Origin: Aquaspirillum serpens DSM 68
GTDB taxonomy: Bacteria > Pseudomonadota > Gammaproteobacteria > Burkholderiales > Aquaspirillaceae
DNA length: 64,000 nt
Assembly: GCF_000420525.1 (NCBI RefSeq)
Contig: NZ_ATVC01000006.1
Span: 1 to 64,000 of the forward strand
Direction: 5' to 3'
Under the pieces are notes generated by a model that had not been told where the DNA came from, made no database searches, and was given only the letters and a program-made list of their open reading frames with translations. Positions 32,253 through 40,701 of the stretch are shown piece by piece. Both the position numbers and the translations under genes were made by a program. The first letter of the stretch is position 1. The number at the start of each line of letters is the position of its first letter.

Positions 32253-32281
32253 ATTAAAACAGCTTCTGTGCATTTTGGCAA
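32253..32281 (-). promoter_or_regulatory. Promoter of tRNA-Gly
   Basis: On the minus strand, TTGCCA (32276-32281), a 17-base spacer and TTTAAT (32253-32258) lie 22 bases upstream of the mature tRNA end. Spacing and position fit a sigma-70 promoter. Confidence 0.6.
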
Positions 32282-32423
32282 TCTTCTTTTGTCGCTTGCC
32301 GCAGGCTGCGACATACTTGCCATTGTACTTTCTGCTATCGTGCCCCTGCACAATTGTGTTTAGGCCATGCACAATGATGGCCTTGCTGTCATACAGCTTG
32401 CTTTTAAGAAAAGAGGAAATTGC

Positions 32424-33437
32424 ATGCGCCGAATTGCCGTGTTTTATACTGGTGGGACGTTAGGCATGCGCGCCAGCTCAAATGGCTTGGTGCCTGCATT
32501 AGACGGGATTGCTGAACGTGTGGCACGTTTAGCCCCACCGAATGTCGAATGTGCTTTTGAAGCCTTCTCTCCCTTAATTGACTCTGCGGCAGCGACCCCA
32601 GCTCATTGGGAACGCATCGCCTGTCGGTTGGCAGCATTGCGTGATGAGTTTGATGGTTTTGTGGTGTTACATGGTACCGATACCTTGGCATGGACGGCGG
32701 CGGCTCTATCGTTTTTATTGCCTGGTTTTGGTAAGCCGATTGTTCTGACGGGTGCACAAAAACCCTTTTCTATCGTTGGCAGCGATGCCCCAGATAATGT
32801 GGCGGATGCGCTGGCGGCAGCGTGTTTTATGCACCTCACTGAAGTCACTGTGGCGTTTGGTCGTCGTCTGTGGCGTGGTTGTCGCGTGCGGAAACATGAA
32901 AGCCTTGCGCTAGATGCTTTTGCCACACCGGGTTTAACTCCCTTAGCAGAGTTCGATCCCGAGGTGTTGTGGCATGCCGCTTTGTGGCGGGTGGATACTG
33001 TGCCTTTTAGCTTGCGTCCTTTTAACCCGAATTTGCGCGTTGCCATGATGATGATGAGCCCAGGGGCGACGGTAGCGTGTCTGGCGGACATGGTAGAGCG
33101 CAATAAATTAGATGGCTTGGTATTGCTATCGTATGGCAGTGGTAATACTCCAGACGATCCCCGTTTGTTGGCAGCATTGGCGCGGGCGATTGAACGCGGC
33201 ACGGTGGTGGTGAATGTGTCTCAGGTATGGAATGGTGCCGTGGATATGAATGCCTATGCCACTGGGAGTGCTTTGGCGGCGATTGGTGTGTGGTCTGGTG
33301 GTGAATTGACACCTGAAGCCGCACAAACCAAGTTGCAAATTTTGCTGTCAGCGGATTACACCCCCGAACAACGGCGGGTGCATTGGATTAGCGATTGGGC
33401 CGGCGAAGGCGCGCCCGGTTTGGCCCTACTCAATTAA
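32424..33437 (+). CDS. L-asparaginase
   Basis: Hydrolyses L-asparagine to aspartate and ammonia. The 337-residue protein has both active-site segments: RRIAVFYTGGTLGMRAS with the nucleophilic threonine, and VVLHGTDTLAWTAAALSF with the TDT catalytic group. It also has KPIVLTGAQKPF and a GNTPDD segment in the C-terminal domain. No signal peptide is visible, so it is probably a cytoplasmic (type I-like) enzyme. The ATG at 32424 follows an AGAGGAAA ribosome-binding site; the longer frame from 32367 adds residues unlike the family. Confidence 0.92.
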   Translation: MRRIAVFYTGGTLGMRASSNGLVPALDGIAERVARLAPPNVECAFEAFSPLIDSAAATPAHWERIACRLAALRDEFDGFVVLHGTDTLAWTAAALSFLLPGFGKPIVLTGAQKPFSIVGSDAPDNVADALAAACFMHLTEVTVAFGRRLWRGCRVRKHESLALDAFATPGLTPLAEFDPEVLWHAALWRVDTVPFSLRPFNPNLRVAMMMMSPGATVACLADMVERNKLDGLVLLSYGSGNTPDDPRLLAALARAIERGTVVVNVSQVWNGAVDMNAYATGSALAAIGVWSGGELTPEAAQTKLQILLSADYTPEQRRVHWISDWAGEGAPGLALLN

Positions 33438-33451
33438 AAAGATGACATAAG

Positions 33452-33673
33452 ATGACAGAAATTGTTGAAATTCATAATGAATATATTGCGCTGTGCGATT
33501 TGCTCAAAGTTGCTGGTGTGGTCGATAGCGGTGGTGCCGGTAAAGCGTTGGTTGCTTCCGGTGTGGTGGCAGTGAATGGGGTGCAGGAATTGCGTAAAAC
33601 TTGCAAAATTCGCCCCGATCAACAAGTGACTGGCCCTGGTTTTACGGTGGTGGTCAAAGGGCGGGCGGCATGA
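33452..33673 (+). CDS. Small S4-domain RNA-binding protein (YbcJ/RlbA-like)
   Basis: A 73-residue protein made almost wholly of an S4 RNA-binding domain: YIALCDLLKVAGVVDSGGAG, KALVASGVVAVNGVQELRK and ending VVVKGRAA. YbcJ-like proteins of this size bind RNA; the precise target is not established. Its stop overlaps the start of the next small gene (ATGA), so the two are coupled. It lies 14 bases after the asparaginase stop. Confidence 0.88.
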   Translation: MTEIVEIHNEYIALCDLLKVAGVVDSGGAGKALVASGVVAVNGVQELRKTCKIRPDQQVTGPGFTVVVKGRAA

Positions 33674-33864
33674 TGTCAACGCCGTTACCGCTTGTCGATG
33701 ATCCCGAACCGATTGCCCCCGACATGCCGCCAGATGGCGCATGCTGTCAAAGCGGTTGTGATCCTTGCATCATGGATATGTACTACGTCGAGCTGGCGCA
33801 ATGGCGACAGCTACACGCCGCATGGCAACAACGCCAGCAGACAACGCAGGAATCTCAATCATGA
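33670..33864 (+). CDS. Small oxidoreductase-like domain protein
   Basis: A 64-residue protein starting at ATGATG with a four-base overlap of the S4 gene. It matches the small 'oxidoreductase-like' (PF09791-type) pattern: PIAPDMPPDGACCQSGCDPC followed by IMDMYYVELAQW. The four cysteines in a tight cluster suggest metal or iron-sulfur binding, but no activity has been shown for the family to my knowledge. Its stop overlaps the PHP-domain gene start. It is often missed because of its size. Confidence 0.8.
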   Translation: MMSTPLPLVDDPEPIAPDMPPDGACCQSGCDPCIMDMYYVELAQWRQLHAAWQQRQQTTQESQS

Positions 33865-34721
33865 TGGCCTTGGATTTGCATTGCCATTCCACCGCTTCGG
33901 ATGGGGCTTTGGCCCCCGAGGTGTTGATGGTGCGGGCGGCAGAACGCGGCTGTCGTGTCTTGGCGCTAACCGATCACGATTGCACGCAAGGGATTGCCGT
34001 GGCGCGGCAGGTGGCACAACAACATGGCTTATATTTTCTTGCTGGTGTGGAAATATCGGTGACATGGCGCAAACGGACACTGCATATTGTCGGCTTGGGG
34101 ATTGATGAAACGCATCCCGAGTTACAAGCGGGTTTGTTGTCGATTCGCCAAGGGCGGATTGAACGGGCGCGGCAGATGGCGGCGGACTTGGAACGAGTGG
34201 GAATTGTGGGGGCTTTTGACGGTGCAAAAACCCACTGCGCGAATTTAGACATGATTGGCCGTACACATATTGCTCGTCATCTGGTGGCAACTGGGGTGTG
34301 TAAAGATGTAGCGGCGGTATTTCGCAAGTATCTGGTCGAAGGTAAACCCGGTTACGTCAAACATGAATGGGCACAACTGGCCGATGCCGTGGCATGGATT
34401 CGTGCTGCCGGTGGTGTGGCGGTGTTAGCCCATCCGGGGCGTTATCCGATTGGTAAACAGTTAATGACTGAGCTGTTGCAAGAGTTTATCTCGTATGGTG
34501 GCGAGGCGCTTGAAGTGGTAAGCGGTAGTCATAGCGAGGACGATAACCGGTTGTTTGCGCGTTATGCCCGTCAGTATGAACTGTTAGCCAGCGCTGGCAG
34601 TGATTTTCATGGTCCGGGCGAAGGGGGACGTGATATTGGTTGGACCCAACCTTTGCCTGCCGATGTGGTGTCGGTGTGTTCGCGGTTTGCTGGCGCACAG
34701 GCGGCGCTAGAGGCGGTATAG
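33861..34721 (+). CDS. PHP-domain phosphatase/exonuclease (RNase AM / YciV type)
   Basis: A 286-residue metal-dependent phosphoesterase of the PHP family. It begins MMALDLHCHSTASDGALAPE (metal-binding His pair), then VLALTDHDCTQGIAVAR, FLAGVEISV, RTHIARHLV and AVLAHPGRYP, and ends with SAGSDFHGPGEGGRDIGW. Homologues hydrolyse 3',5'-nucleoside bisphosphates and trim RNA 5' ends, including 5S rRNA maturation. The ATGATG start overlaps the upstream stop; the longer frame from 33765 is the shadow of the small gene. It precedes the YciO gene, its usual neighbour in proteobacteria. Confidence 0.92.
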   Translation: MMALDLHCHSTASDGALAPEVLMVRAAERGCRVLALTDHDCTQGIAVARQVAQQHGLYFLAGVEISVTWRKRTLHIVGLGIDETHPELQAGLLSIRQGRIERARQMAADLERVGIVGAFDGAKTHCANLDMIGRTHIARHLVATGVCKDVAAVFRKYLVEGKPGYVKHEWAQLADAVAWIRAAGGVAVLAHPGRYPIGKQLMTELLQEFISYGGEALEVVSGSHSEDDNRLFARYARQYELLASAGSDFHGPGEGGRDIGWTQPLPADVVSVCSRFAGAQAALEAV

Positions 34722-34760
34722 ATCTTTTATGGTGGTTTTTGATAGGTTTTTTAGCACATT

Positions 34761-35387
34761 ATGGCGCAATTTTTCTCGATTCATCCTGATAATCCACAAC
34801 AACGCTTACTCCGTGAAGCGGTCAAAATCGTGCAACAAGGCGGGGTCATCGTCTATCCTACTGACTCGTGTTATGCCCTTGGTTGTCATTTAGGCGATAA
34901 ACAGGCGATGGAACGTATTATGGCCATTCGCCAGCTCGACCTTCGCCATCACTTCACCTTAGTCTGCCGCGATTTATCCGAACTGGGCAGTTATGCCAAA
35001 GTTGACAATGTGCAATTCCGTCAGCTCAAAGCTGCCCTACCCGGCCCCTATACCTTTATTTTACAAGCCAGTAAGGAAGTGCCACGCCGCACCTTACACC
35101 CTAAACGTGCCACGATTGGCCTGCGGGTGCCGGAACACACGGTGGCGCAAGCCTTGTTGGCCGAATTAGGCGAGCCGTTGTTGTCATGTACCTTATTGCT
35201 GCCCGGCGAAACCATGCCGATGGCGGATGCGTGGGAAATTCGTGAACAGCTGGAACATCAAGTTGATGCCATTATCGAAGGGGGATATTGCGGTATCGAT
35301 CCGACCACGGTGATTGACTTAACCGACGATGTGCCAGTGTTGATACGGCAGGGGGCTGGGGATACCAGCTTATTTGGCTTTGCCTAA
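34761..35387 (+). CDS. Threonylcarbamoyl-AMP synthase-like protein, YciO/Sua5 family
   Basis: A 208-residue YrdC-fold protein of the YciO branch. Visible are GGVIVYPTDSCYALGCHLGD, MERIMAIRQLDLRHHFTLVC, LPGPYTFILQASKEVPRR, ATIGLRVPEH and the C-terminal DPTTVIDLTDDVPVLIRQGA. The family includes the enzyme making threonylcarbamoyl-adenylate for tRNA t6A, but YciO proteins may have a related or different role, so the activity is uncertain. It follows the PHP gene after 39 bases. Confidence 0.9.
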   Translation: MAQFFSIHPDNPQQRLLREAVKIVQQGGVIVYPTDSCYALGCHLGDKQAMERIMAIRQLDLRHHFTLVCRDLSELGSYAKVDNVQFRQLKAALPGPYTFILQASKEVPRRTLHPKRATIGLRVPEHTVAQALLAELGEPLLSCTLLLPGETMPMADAWEIREQLEHQVDAIIEGGYCGIDPTTVIDLTDDVPVLIRQGAGDTSLFGFA

Positions 35388-35411
35388 ATTGCAACCATAA
35401 AGAGTCCCTCT

Positions 35412-36050
35412 ATGGAAGAATTAAACCTGATTCAAAAAATCAGCGTCTATGCTCTGCCGGTGTTATTGGCGATCACCGTACACGAAGCCGCCCATGCTTA
35501 TGCTGCTCGGCATTTTGGTGATAACACGGCGTTTATGTTGGGCCGGATGACCCTCAATCCGTTAAAACACATTGAAATGATTGGGACGATTGTTGTCCCG
35601 TTGTTGGCGGTGATGTTGGGTGGTTTTATTTTTGGCTGGGCCAAACCGGTGCCGGTGGATTTCGGCAAACTACGTCAACCCAAAAAAGATATGTTGTGGG
35701 TGGCTGCCGCCGGCCCTGCCGCTAACTTTTTGATGGCGATTGGTTGGTTAATCGTCTTAAAGTTGGGCTTGGCGATGGACGGCATGTATAGCCAGCCTAT
35801 GGTGTTGATGGGGCAGGCTGGTATGATGATTAACTTGTCGCTGATGGTGCTCAACTTGTTGCCGTTGCCACCGCTGGATGGTGGTCGGATTGTGATGAGT
35901 CTGTTGCCGAATCGACAAGCGTGGCAGTTTTCTCGCCTTGAACCCTACGGCATGTGGATTTTGCTTGGCTTGCTGGCGACCGGCTTGTTGAGCGTGATTA
36001 TGCGTCCGTTTATGGCGGCTTTGTATGGTTTGTTCCGCTTCTTTATTTAA
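35412..36050 (+). CDS. Site-2 protease family (M50) integral membrane metalloprotease
   Basis: A 212-residue membrane protein with the zinc motif HEAAHAYAARHFGD near residue 24 and the second metal-ligand region NLLPLPPLDGGRIVMSLLP near residue 148. It has about five membrane segments and a GRMTLNPLKHIEMIGTIVVP loop. It lacks the PDZ domains of RseP and matches the short rhomboid-independent S2P-like proteins commonly found before trpS in betaproteobacteria. Substrate unknown. Confidence 0.92.
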   Translation: MEELNLIQKISVYALPVLLAITVHEAAHAYAARHFGDNTAFMLGRMTLNPLKHIEMIGTIVVPLLAVMLGGFIFGWAKPVPVDFGKLRQPKKDMLWVAAAGPAANFLMAIGWLIVLKLGLAMDGMYSQPMVLMGQAGMMINLSLMVLNLLPLPPLDGGRIVMSLLPNRQAWQFSRLEPYGMWILLGLLATGLLSVIMRPFMAALYGLFRFFI

Positions 36051-36091
36051 TCTGTTTCAACTTGTGTGTTTTTAACTGAAAGACGATTTCC

Positions 36092-37291
36092 ATGTATCTC
36101 AATCGCGTTCTCTCTGGTATGCGCCCTACGGGTAGCCTGCATCTTGGCCACTATCACGGCGCTTTGAAAAACTGGGTGAAATTGCAAAGCGAACACGAGT
36201 GCTTTTTCTTTGTGGCTGACTGGCATGCGTTAACCACCAGCTATGACGACCCTTCCATCATTGAAAAAAGCACATGGGACATGGTGATCGACTGGTTGGC
36301 AGCAGGGGTAGACCCGTCTCAATCGACATTATTTATCCAAAGCCGTGTGCCTGAACATGCGGAGTTGCATCTGCTGTTGTCGATGATTACGCCTTTATCG
36401 TGGTTAGAGCGGGTGCCAACCTATAAAGACCAAATTGAAAAGTTGGCGCATAAAGACCTCGGCACCTACGGTTTCCTTGGCTATCCCCTGATGCAATCAG
36501 CGGATATTTTGATCTATCGCGCCTTGTATGTGCCGGTGGGCGAAGACCAAATTCCTCATATTGAAATCACCCGTGAAGTGGCGCGCCGTTTTAATCATAT
36601 GTATGGCCGTGAGGCGGGGTTTGAGGATAAAGCCTGTGCCGCGATCAAAAAAATGGGCAATAAAAAGGGCCGTCTCTATCAAGAATTGCGCACACGCTAT
36701 CTGCAAGAAGGTGATGACGAGGCGTTAGAAGCAGCGCGGGCGTTGTTGGCCGATGCACAAAATATCAGTCATGGCGACCGTGAACGCTTGTTTGGTTATT
36801 TGGAAAATAAAGGCAAAGTGATTTTGGTTGAACCACAAGCCTTGTTAACTGAAGCCAGTCGGATGCCGGGTTTAGATGGTCAAAAGATGTCGAAAAGCTA
36901 CGGTAACGGCATTTTCTTGCGCGAAGAACCGGATTCGGTGTCGCGTAAAATTCGTGGTATGCCAACCGACCCAGCACGAGTCCGCCGCACCGATCCGGGT
37001 AACCCCGAGAAATGTCCGGTTTGGCAATTACATCAGGTCTATACCGACCGCGATACCCATGAATGGGCCGAAGCCGGCTGTAAGAGCGCTGGCATTGGCT
37101 GTTTGGAATGTAAACAGCCGCTGATTGATGCAGTGTTGGAAGAACAAAAACCGATGTTTGAACGGGCGCAGCGTTATTTAGATGACCCAACCTTGGTCAA
37201 AGCGATTGTCGCTGATGGTTGTGAGCGGGCGCGTAGAATTGCACAAGACACCATGCGTGATGTGCGCGAAGCCATGGGTTTAGGCTATTGA
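36092..37291 (+). CDS. trpS: Tryptophan--tRNA ligase
   Basis: Charges tRNA-Trp. The 399-residue protein has the HIGH-like PTGSLHLGHYHGALKNW, FFFVADWHAL, GYPLMQSADILIYRA, VGEDQIPHIEITREVARRFN and the KMSKS motif in PGLDGQKMSKSYGNGI. It is longer than the about 330-residue E. coli type because of a basic, helical insertion before KMSKS and a Cys-containing segment (AGIGCLECKQPLIDAV), features shared with other betaproteobacterial TrpRS. Its stop overlaps the TTG start of scpA. Confidence 0.96.
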   Translation: MYLNRVLSGMRPTGSLHLGHYHGALKNWVKLQSEHECFFFVADWHALTTSYDDPSIIEKSTWDMVIDWLAAGVDPSQSTLFIQSRVPEHAELHLLLSMITPLSWLERVPTYKDQIEKLAHKDLGTYGFLGYPLMQSADILIYRALYVPVGEDQIPHIEITREVARRFNHMYGREAGFEDKACAAIKKMGNKKGRLYQELRTRYLQEGDDEALEAARALLADAQNISHGDRERLFGYLENKGKVILVEPQALLTEASRMPGLDGQKMSKSYGNGIFLREEPDSVSRKIRGMPTDPARVRRTDPGNPEKCPVWQLHQVYTDRDTHEWAEAGCKSAGIGCLECKQPLIDAVLEEQKPMFERAQRYLDDPTLVKAIVADGCERARRIAQDTMRDVREAMGLGY

Positions 37292-38103
37292 GCGCAATTC
37301 CTCTCGCCCATGTATTTGGTGAGCCAGTTTTTGAAGCCCCGCAGGATTTGTTTATTCCGCCTGATGCCCTGCGGGTGTTTTTAGAACGGTTTGAAGGGCC
37401 GCTGGATTTGTTGCTGTATTTAATTCGGCGACAAAACTTGAATGTGTTAGATATTCCGATGACTGCGGTAACCACGCAGTACCTTAATTACATCAACACC
37501 ATGCAGGCGGCACGGTTAGAATTGGCGGCGGAATATCTGTTGATGGCGGCGACGCTGATTGAAATTAAATCGCGCCTGTTGTTGCCACGGCCCATTCATG
37601 CCACTGAAGACGATCCAACGGAAGACCCGCGTGCCGAATTGGTGCGGCGGTTGTTGGAATATGAACAGATGAAATTGGCCGCCCAAGCCCTCGACCGTCG
37701 GCCACAAGCCGAGCGTGATTTCACGTGGTTATCGGTATGGGTTGAGCCAAATACGGCACACATTCTTCCTGATGTTTCAGCGATTGATTTGCAGCAGGCG
37801 TGGTTAGCGTTATTATCGCGCGCCCGCCATCACCGTCATCATCAAGTGCAACAAGATGAATTGTCGGTACGTGAACAAATGAGCGATATCTTGCGCCGAC
37901 TGCAACAACAGCCTTTTCTTGAGTGGACGGCTGTTTTTCCACCGTTGGCTGGGGTGGCGCATATCGTGGTGTGTTTTATCGCCATTTTAGAATTGGCAAA
38001 AGAAGGTTTGTTACGGATTGCCCAAGAAGCGCCGTTTGCACCCATTTGGTTGCAACTAAGTGCCTCTTTTTGTCAGGGCGAATTAGAGATTGATGGACAG
38101 TGA
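37288..38103 (+). CDS. scpA: Segregation and condensation protein A
   Basis: Kleisin-like partner of SMC that closes the condensin ring. The 271-residue protein shows LERFEGPLDLLLYLIRRQNL, DIPMTAVTTQYLNYI and LEIKSRLLLPRP-like text (IEIKSRLLLP), and ends in a winged-helix region (FIAILELAKEGLLRIAQEAP). The start is a TTG overlapping the trpS stop by four bases; no better ATG is present upstream of the conserved domain. scpB follows with a four-base overlap. Confidence 0.94.
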   Translation: MSAIPLAHVFGEPVFEAPQDLFIPPDALRVFLERFEGPLDLLLYLIRRQNLNVLDIPMTAVTTQYLNYINTMQAARLELAAEYLLMAATLIEIKSRLLLPRPIHATEDDPTEDPRAELVRRLLEYEQMKLAAQALDRRPQAERDFTWLSVWVEPNTAHILPDVSAIDLQQAWLALLSRARHHRHHQVQQDELSVREQMSDILRRLQQQPFLEWTAVFPPLAGVAHIVVCFIAILELAKEGLLRIAQEAPFAPIWLQLSASFCQGELEIDGQ

Positions 38104-38699
38104 GACCGATGGAAAACACGGATTTGAACCACTTAAAAACCGTGGTGGAAACGGCCTTATTGGTCAGTACCGAACCGATTTCGGTGGGTGATTTAAAAAA
38201 ATTATTTAGTGAACCGATTTCGACCGCGCTGTTAAATGAACTGTTGTACGACATCCAAGCCGATTGGCAGGGGCGCGGGGTGGAATTGGTGAAACTGGCA
38301 TCGGGTTGGCGTTTTCGGGCCCGTGCCGAATTTAAGCCCTATCTTGATCGCCTTCACCCAAGCCGTCCGCCGCGTTATTCGCGTGCGGTGATGGAAACCT
38401 TGGCTATTATCGCCTATCGTCAACCGGTGACCCGTGGTGATATCGAAGCGATTCGCGGGGTGAGTGTGTCAACTCATGTCATCCAAACCCTCAGCGAACG
38501 CGGCTGGATTGAAGTCATTGGCCACAAAGAGGTACCGGGGCGCCCCGGCTTGTATGCCACCACCCGCAAATTTTTAGATGATTTAAGTCTCGCCAGTTTG
38601 CGCGACTTACCACCTCTTACCGATTTGGGTCACTTAATTGTGCCCGATTTGCCTGATCTGGATTCTGCGGTTGCAACCGTAGAATCTTCCACCAACTAA
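38100..38699 (+). CDS. scpB: Segregation and condensation protein B
   Basis: Dimeric winged-helix partner of ScpA in the condensin complex. The 199-residue protein has DLKKLFSEPISTALLNELLY, GVELVKLASGWRFRARAEF, the signature SRAVMETLAIIAYRQPVTRG and GWIEVIGHKEVPGRPGLYAT. A GTG at 38100 overlaps the scpA stop; an ATG at 38109 is an equally possible start. rluB follows after about 50 bases, the standard order. Confidence 0.94.
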   Translation: MRPMENTDLNHLKTVVETALLVSTEPISVGDLKKLFSEPISTALLNELLYDIQADWQGRGVELVKLASGWRFRARAEFKPYLDRLHPSRPPRYSRAVMETLAIIAYRQPVTRGDIEAIRGVSVSTHVIQTLSERGWIEVIGHKEVPGRPGLYATTRKFLDDLSLASLRDLPPLTDLGHLIVPDLPDLDSAVATVESSTN

Positions 38700-38749
38700 A
38701 AGCAGTGCTGTGCGTCCGCACAGTACGAATCACAATAAAGTGTTTGTCT

Positions 38750-40153
38750 ATGTCTAAAACTCCACGCCATCGGGCGCGTGATGCCGCCCAATCGCCGCGT
38801 CAAGGCAACAACGCCTTCCGCCAACAAAATACCCCTCAAGGTCGCCGTATTGCCTCCGCTGCGCCGGACGCAGAAGGTGCCGGTTACCGTGATCGCAAAC
38901 CAAGCGAACCCCGTCGTCAAGCCAATCGCGATGGCCAAGAAGCACCGTTTGCCAGCACGGGTTACCGTGATCGCAAACCAAACGAACAACGCCGTCAAGC
39001 CAATCGTGATGGTCAAGAAGCACCATTTGCCAGCACCGGCTTCCGTGATCGTAATGCCACCGGCAATAAACCACCACAAAACGGCGGCAGCAAACCATTT
39101 GCTGGTGGTCGTGGCCGTCCGTATCCTGCTAAAACCCGTTCGGCGGATGGTGAAACACGGCCACGTCCCGCCCCAGATTATCAAGAACGGCAAGAACGCA
39201 ACGCAGCACCGGCTAAGCCTGCTTTCTCGCGTCATCCTGAAGCTGGCCCCCGTCCAAACCAAGCGAGCAGCCGACCTGCCGAAGGGTCGTATGTCGCGGT
39301 ACAACGGGCGAAAAAACTGGCATTGCGTGCGCCTTCGCACAAAGAGCAGTTACGCATTGAACGCTTAAAAGATCTGCGGGTAAAACCAGAGGATTTGCCA
39401 GCGATGCGTTTGCAAAAAGCGATGGCTTTGGCTGGTTTGGGTTCACGCCGTGCGATGGAAGAATTGATTCAGGCTGGCCGTGTCACCATTAACCATCGTC
39501 CTGCACAGCTGGGTGACCGTGTTTCACCAGATGATAAAGTGCGTTTAGACGGTAAACCTGTGTTTATCCGTTGGCCTGATCGTTTGCCACGGATTGTGAT
39601 TTATCACAAACAAGAAGGTGAGTTGGTAACCCGCGATGATCCAGAAGGTCGAGTCACTGTGTTTGACCGTCTGCCGCAAGCCCATTCCAGCCGTTGGGTG
39701 GCGGTGGGGCGTTTGGATTTGAATACCAGTGGTTTGTTGGTGATGACTACCAGCGGCGAATTGGCCAATCGGATGATGCACCCAAGTTTTGAGGTCGAGC
39801 GCGAGTACGCTGTGCGAGTGTTGGGCGAGTTGACCGATGAGTTAAAAAAATCGTTACTGGCTGGGATTGAGTTGGAAGATGGGACGGCAAAATTTGACCG
39901 TTTGATTGACCAAGGCGGCGAAGGTGCCAATCACTGGTATCGAGTGATTATTCGTGAAGGTCGGAATCGCGAAGTGCGGCGCTTGTTTGAGGCTGTTGGT
40001 TTGACGGTGAGCCGCTTGATTCGGGTGCGCTTTGGTGCGTTGACTTTGCCACCCCGCTTAAAACGCGGCCAGTTTTATGAGCTGAACGCCAGCGAAGCGG
40101 CACAGGTGATGAAATGGGCTGGCTTGGATGTGAACGGTTTAGCACGTGAGTGA
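38750..40153 (+). CDS. rluB: 23S rRNA pseudouridine(2605) synthase RluB with long basic N-terminal extension
   Basis: Isomerises a uridine in helix 93 of 23S rRNA. The conserved part starts near residue 215 with an S4 domain (MRLQKAMALAGLGSRRAMEE) followed by the pseudouridine synthase core, including VAVGRLDLNTSGLLVMTTSG with the catalytic aspartate and EGRNREVRRLFEAVGLTVSR. The first about 190 residues are low-complexity, rich in Arg, Pro, Gln and Ala, with a 26-residue tandem repeat. Such disordered tails occur in betaproteobacterial RluB and probably bind RNA. The ATG at 38750 is used. Its stop overlaps the GTG alternative start of greB. Confidence 0.94.
   Translation: MSKTPRHRARDAAQSPRQGNNAFRQQNTPQGRRIASAAPDAEGAGYRDRKPSEPRRQANRDGQEAPFASTGYRDRKPNEQRRQANRDGQEAPFASTGFRDRNATGNKPPQNGGSKPFAGGRGRPYPAKTRSADGETRPRPAPDYQERQERNAAPAKPAFSRHPEAGPRPNQASSRPAEGSYVAVQRAKKLALRAPSHKEQLRIERLKDLRVKPEDLPAMRLQKAMALAGLGSRRAMEELIQAGRVTINHRPAQLGDRVSPDDKVRLDGKPVFIRWPDRLPRIVIYHKQEGELVTRDDPEGRVTVFDRLPQAHSSRWVAVGRLDLNTSGLLVMTTSGELANRMMHPSFEVEREYAVRVLGELTDELKKSLLAGIELEDGTAKFDRLIDQGGEGANHWYRVIIREGRNREVRRLFEAVGLTVSRLIRVRFGALTLPPRLKRGQFYELNASEAAQVMKWAGLDVNGLARE
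38882..39055 (+). repeat. 78-bp tandem repeat inside rluB
   Basis: Two full 78-bp units (38882-38959 and 38960-39037) and a partial third to about 39055 encode GYRDRKPSEPRRQANRDGQE followed by APFAST, with few differences between units. Because 78 is a multiple of three, copy-number change keeps the frame. Most base differences between units are at synonymous positions. Confidence 0.9.
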
Positions 40154-40155
40154 GT

Positions 40156-40701
40156 ATGTCAGGTCATGATTTTGCTGCCGATGATGAGGCAGATGAACAA
40201 GAACTGAAGCAATTGCCAACCGGCCGTAACTATATGACGCCAGCTGGTTGGCAGCGCATGAAAGATGAGCTGTACCAGCTGGTGCATAAAGAACGGCCCG
40301 AAGTGGTGAATGTGGTGAGTTGGGCCGCAGGAAACGGTGATCGCTCAGAAAATGGCGACTATCTGTATGGTAAGCGGCGATTGCGTGAAATTGATCGCCG
40401 CATTCGGTTTTTGACCAAGCGGTTGGAAATCGCCGAAGTGGTGGATCCAGAAACCCGCGAAGCCACCGATCAGGTGTTTTTCGGCGCGACGGTAACGGTA
40501 TGGCGGCAAAGTGGTGAAGAACAAACGCTGTCGATTGTTGGGATTGATGAAGTGGATCTCAGCCAAGGGCGGGTGAGTTGGATTTCACCGATTGCGCGCA
40601 CCTTACTCAAGGCGCGAGAAGGCGATGTGGTGCGTTTGCGTACCCCTGCTGGGTTTGAGGACATCGAAATCCTCGATGTGCAGTACCGGAAATTACCGTG
40701 A
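40156..40701 (+). CDS. greB: Transcription elongation factor GreB
   Basis: Rescues backtracked RNA polymerase by stimulating transcript cleavage through the secondary channel. The 181-residue protein has the coiled-coil tip acids in AAGNGDRSENGDYLYGKRRL, characteristic of GreB (GDRSENADY type), and the FKBP-like C-terminal domain ending EDIEILDVQYRKLP. The ATG at 40156 is used; a GTG at 40150 overlapping rluB would add two residues. A second Gre factor, GreA, is encoded at 62223. The stop overlaps the tamA start. Confidence 0.93.
   Translation: MSGHDFAADDEADEQELKQLPTGRNYMTPAGWQRMKDELYQLVHKERPEVVNVVSWAAGNGDRSENGDYLYGKRRLREIDRRIRFLTKRLEIAEVVDPETREATDQVFFGATVTVWRQSGEEQTLSIVGIDEVDLSQGRVSWISPIARTLLKAREGDVVRLRTPAGFEDIEILDVQYRKLP

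Noticed and set aside
38754-39368. Frames on both strands inside the rluB repeat arm
   Set aside because: Low-complexity repeats keep other frames open; the coding frame is fixed by the downstream pseudouridine synthase domain.
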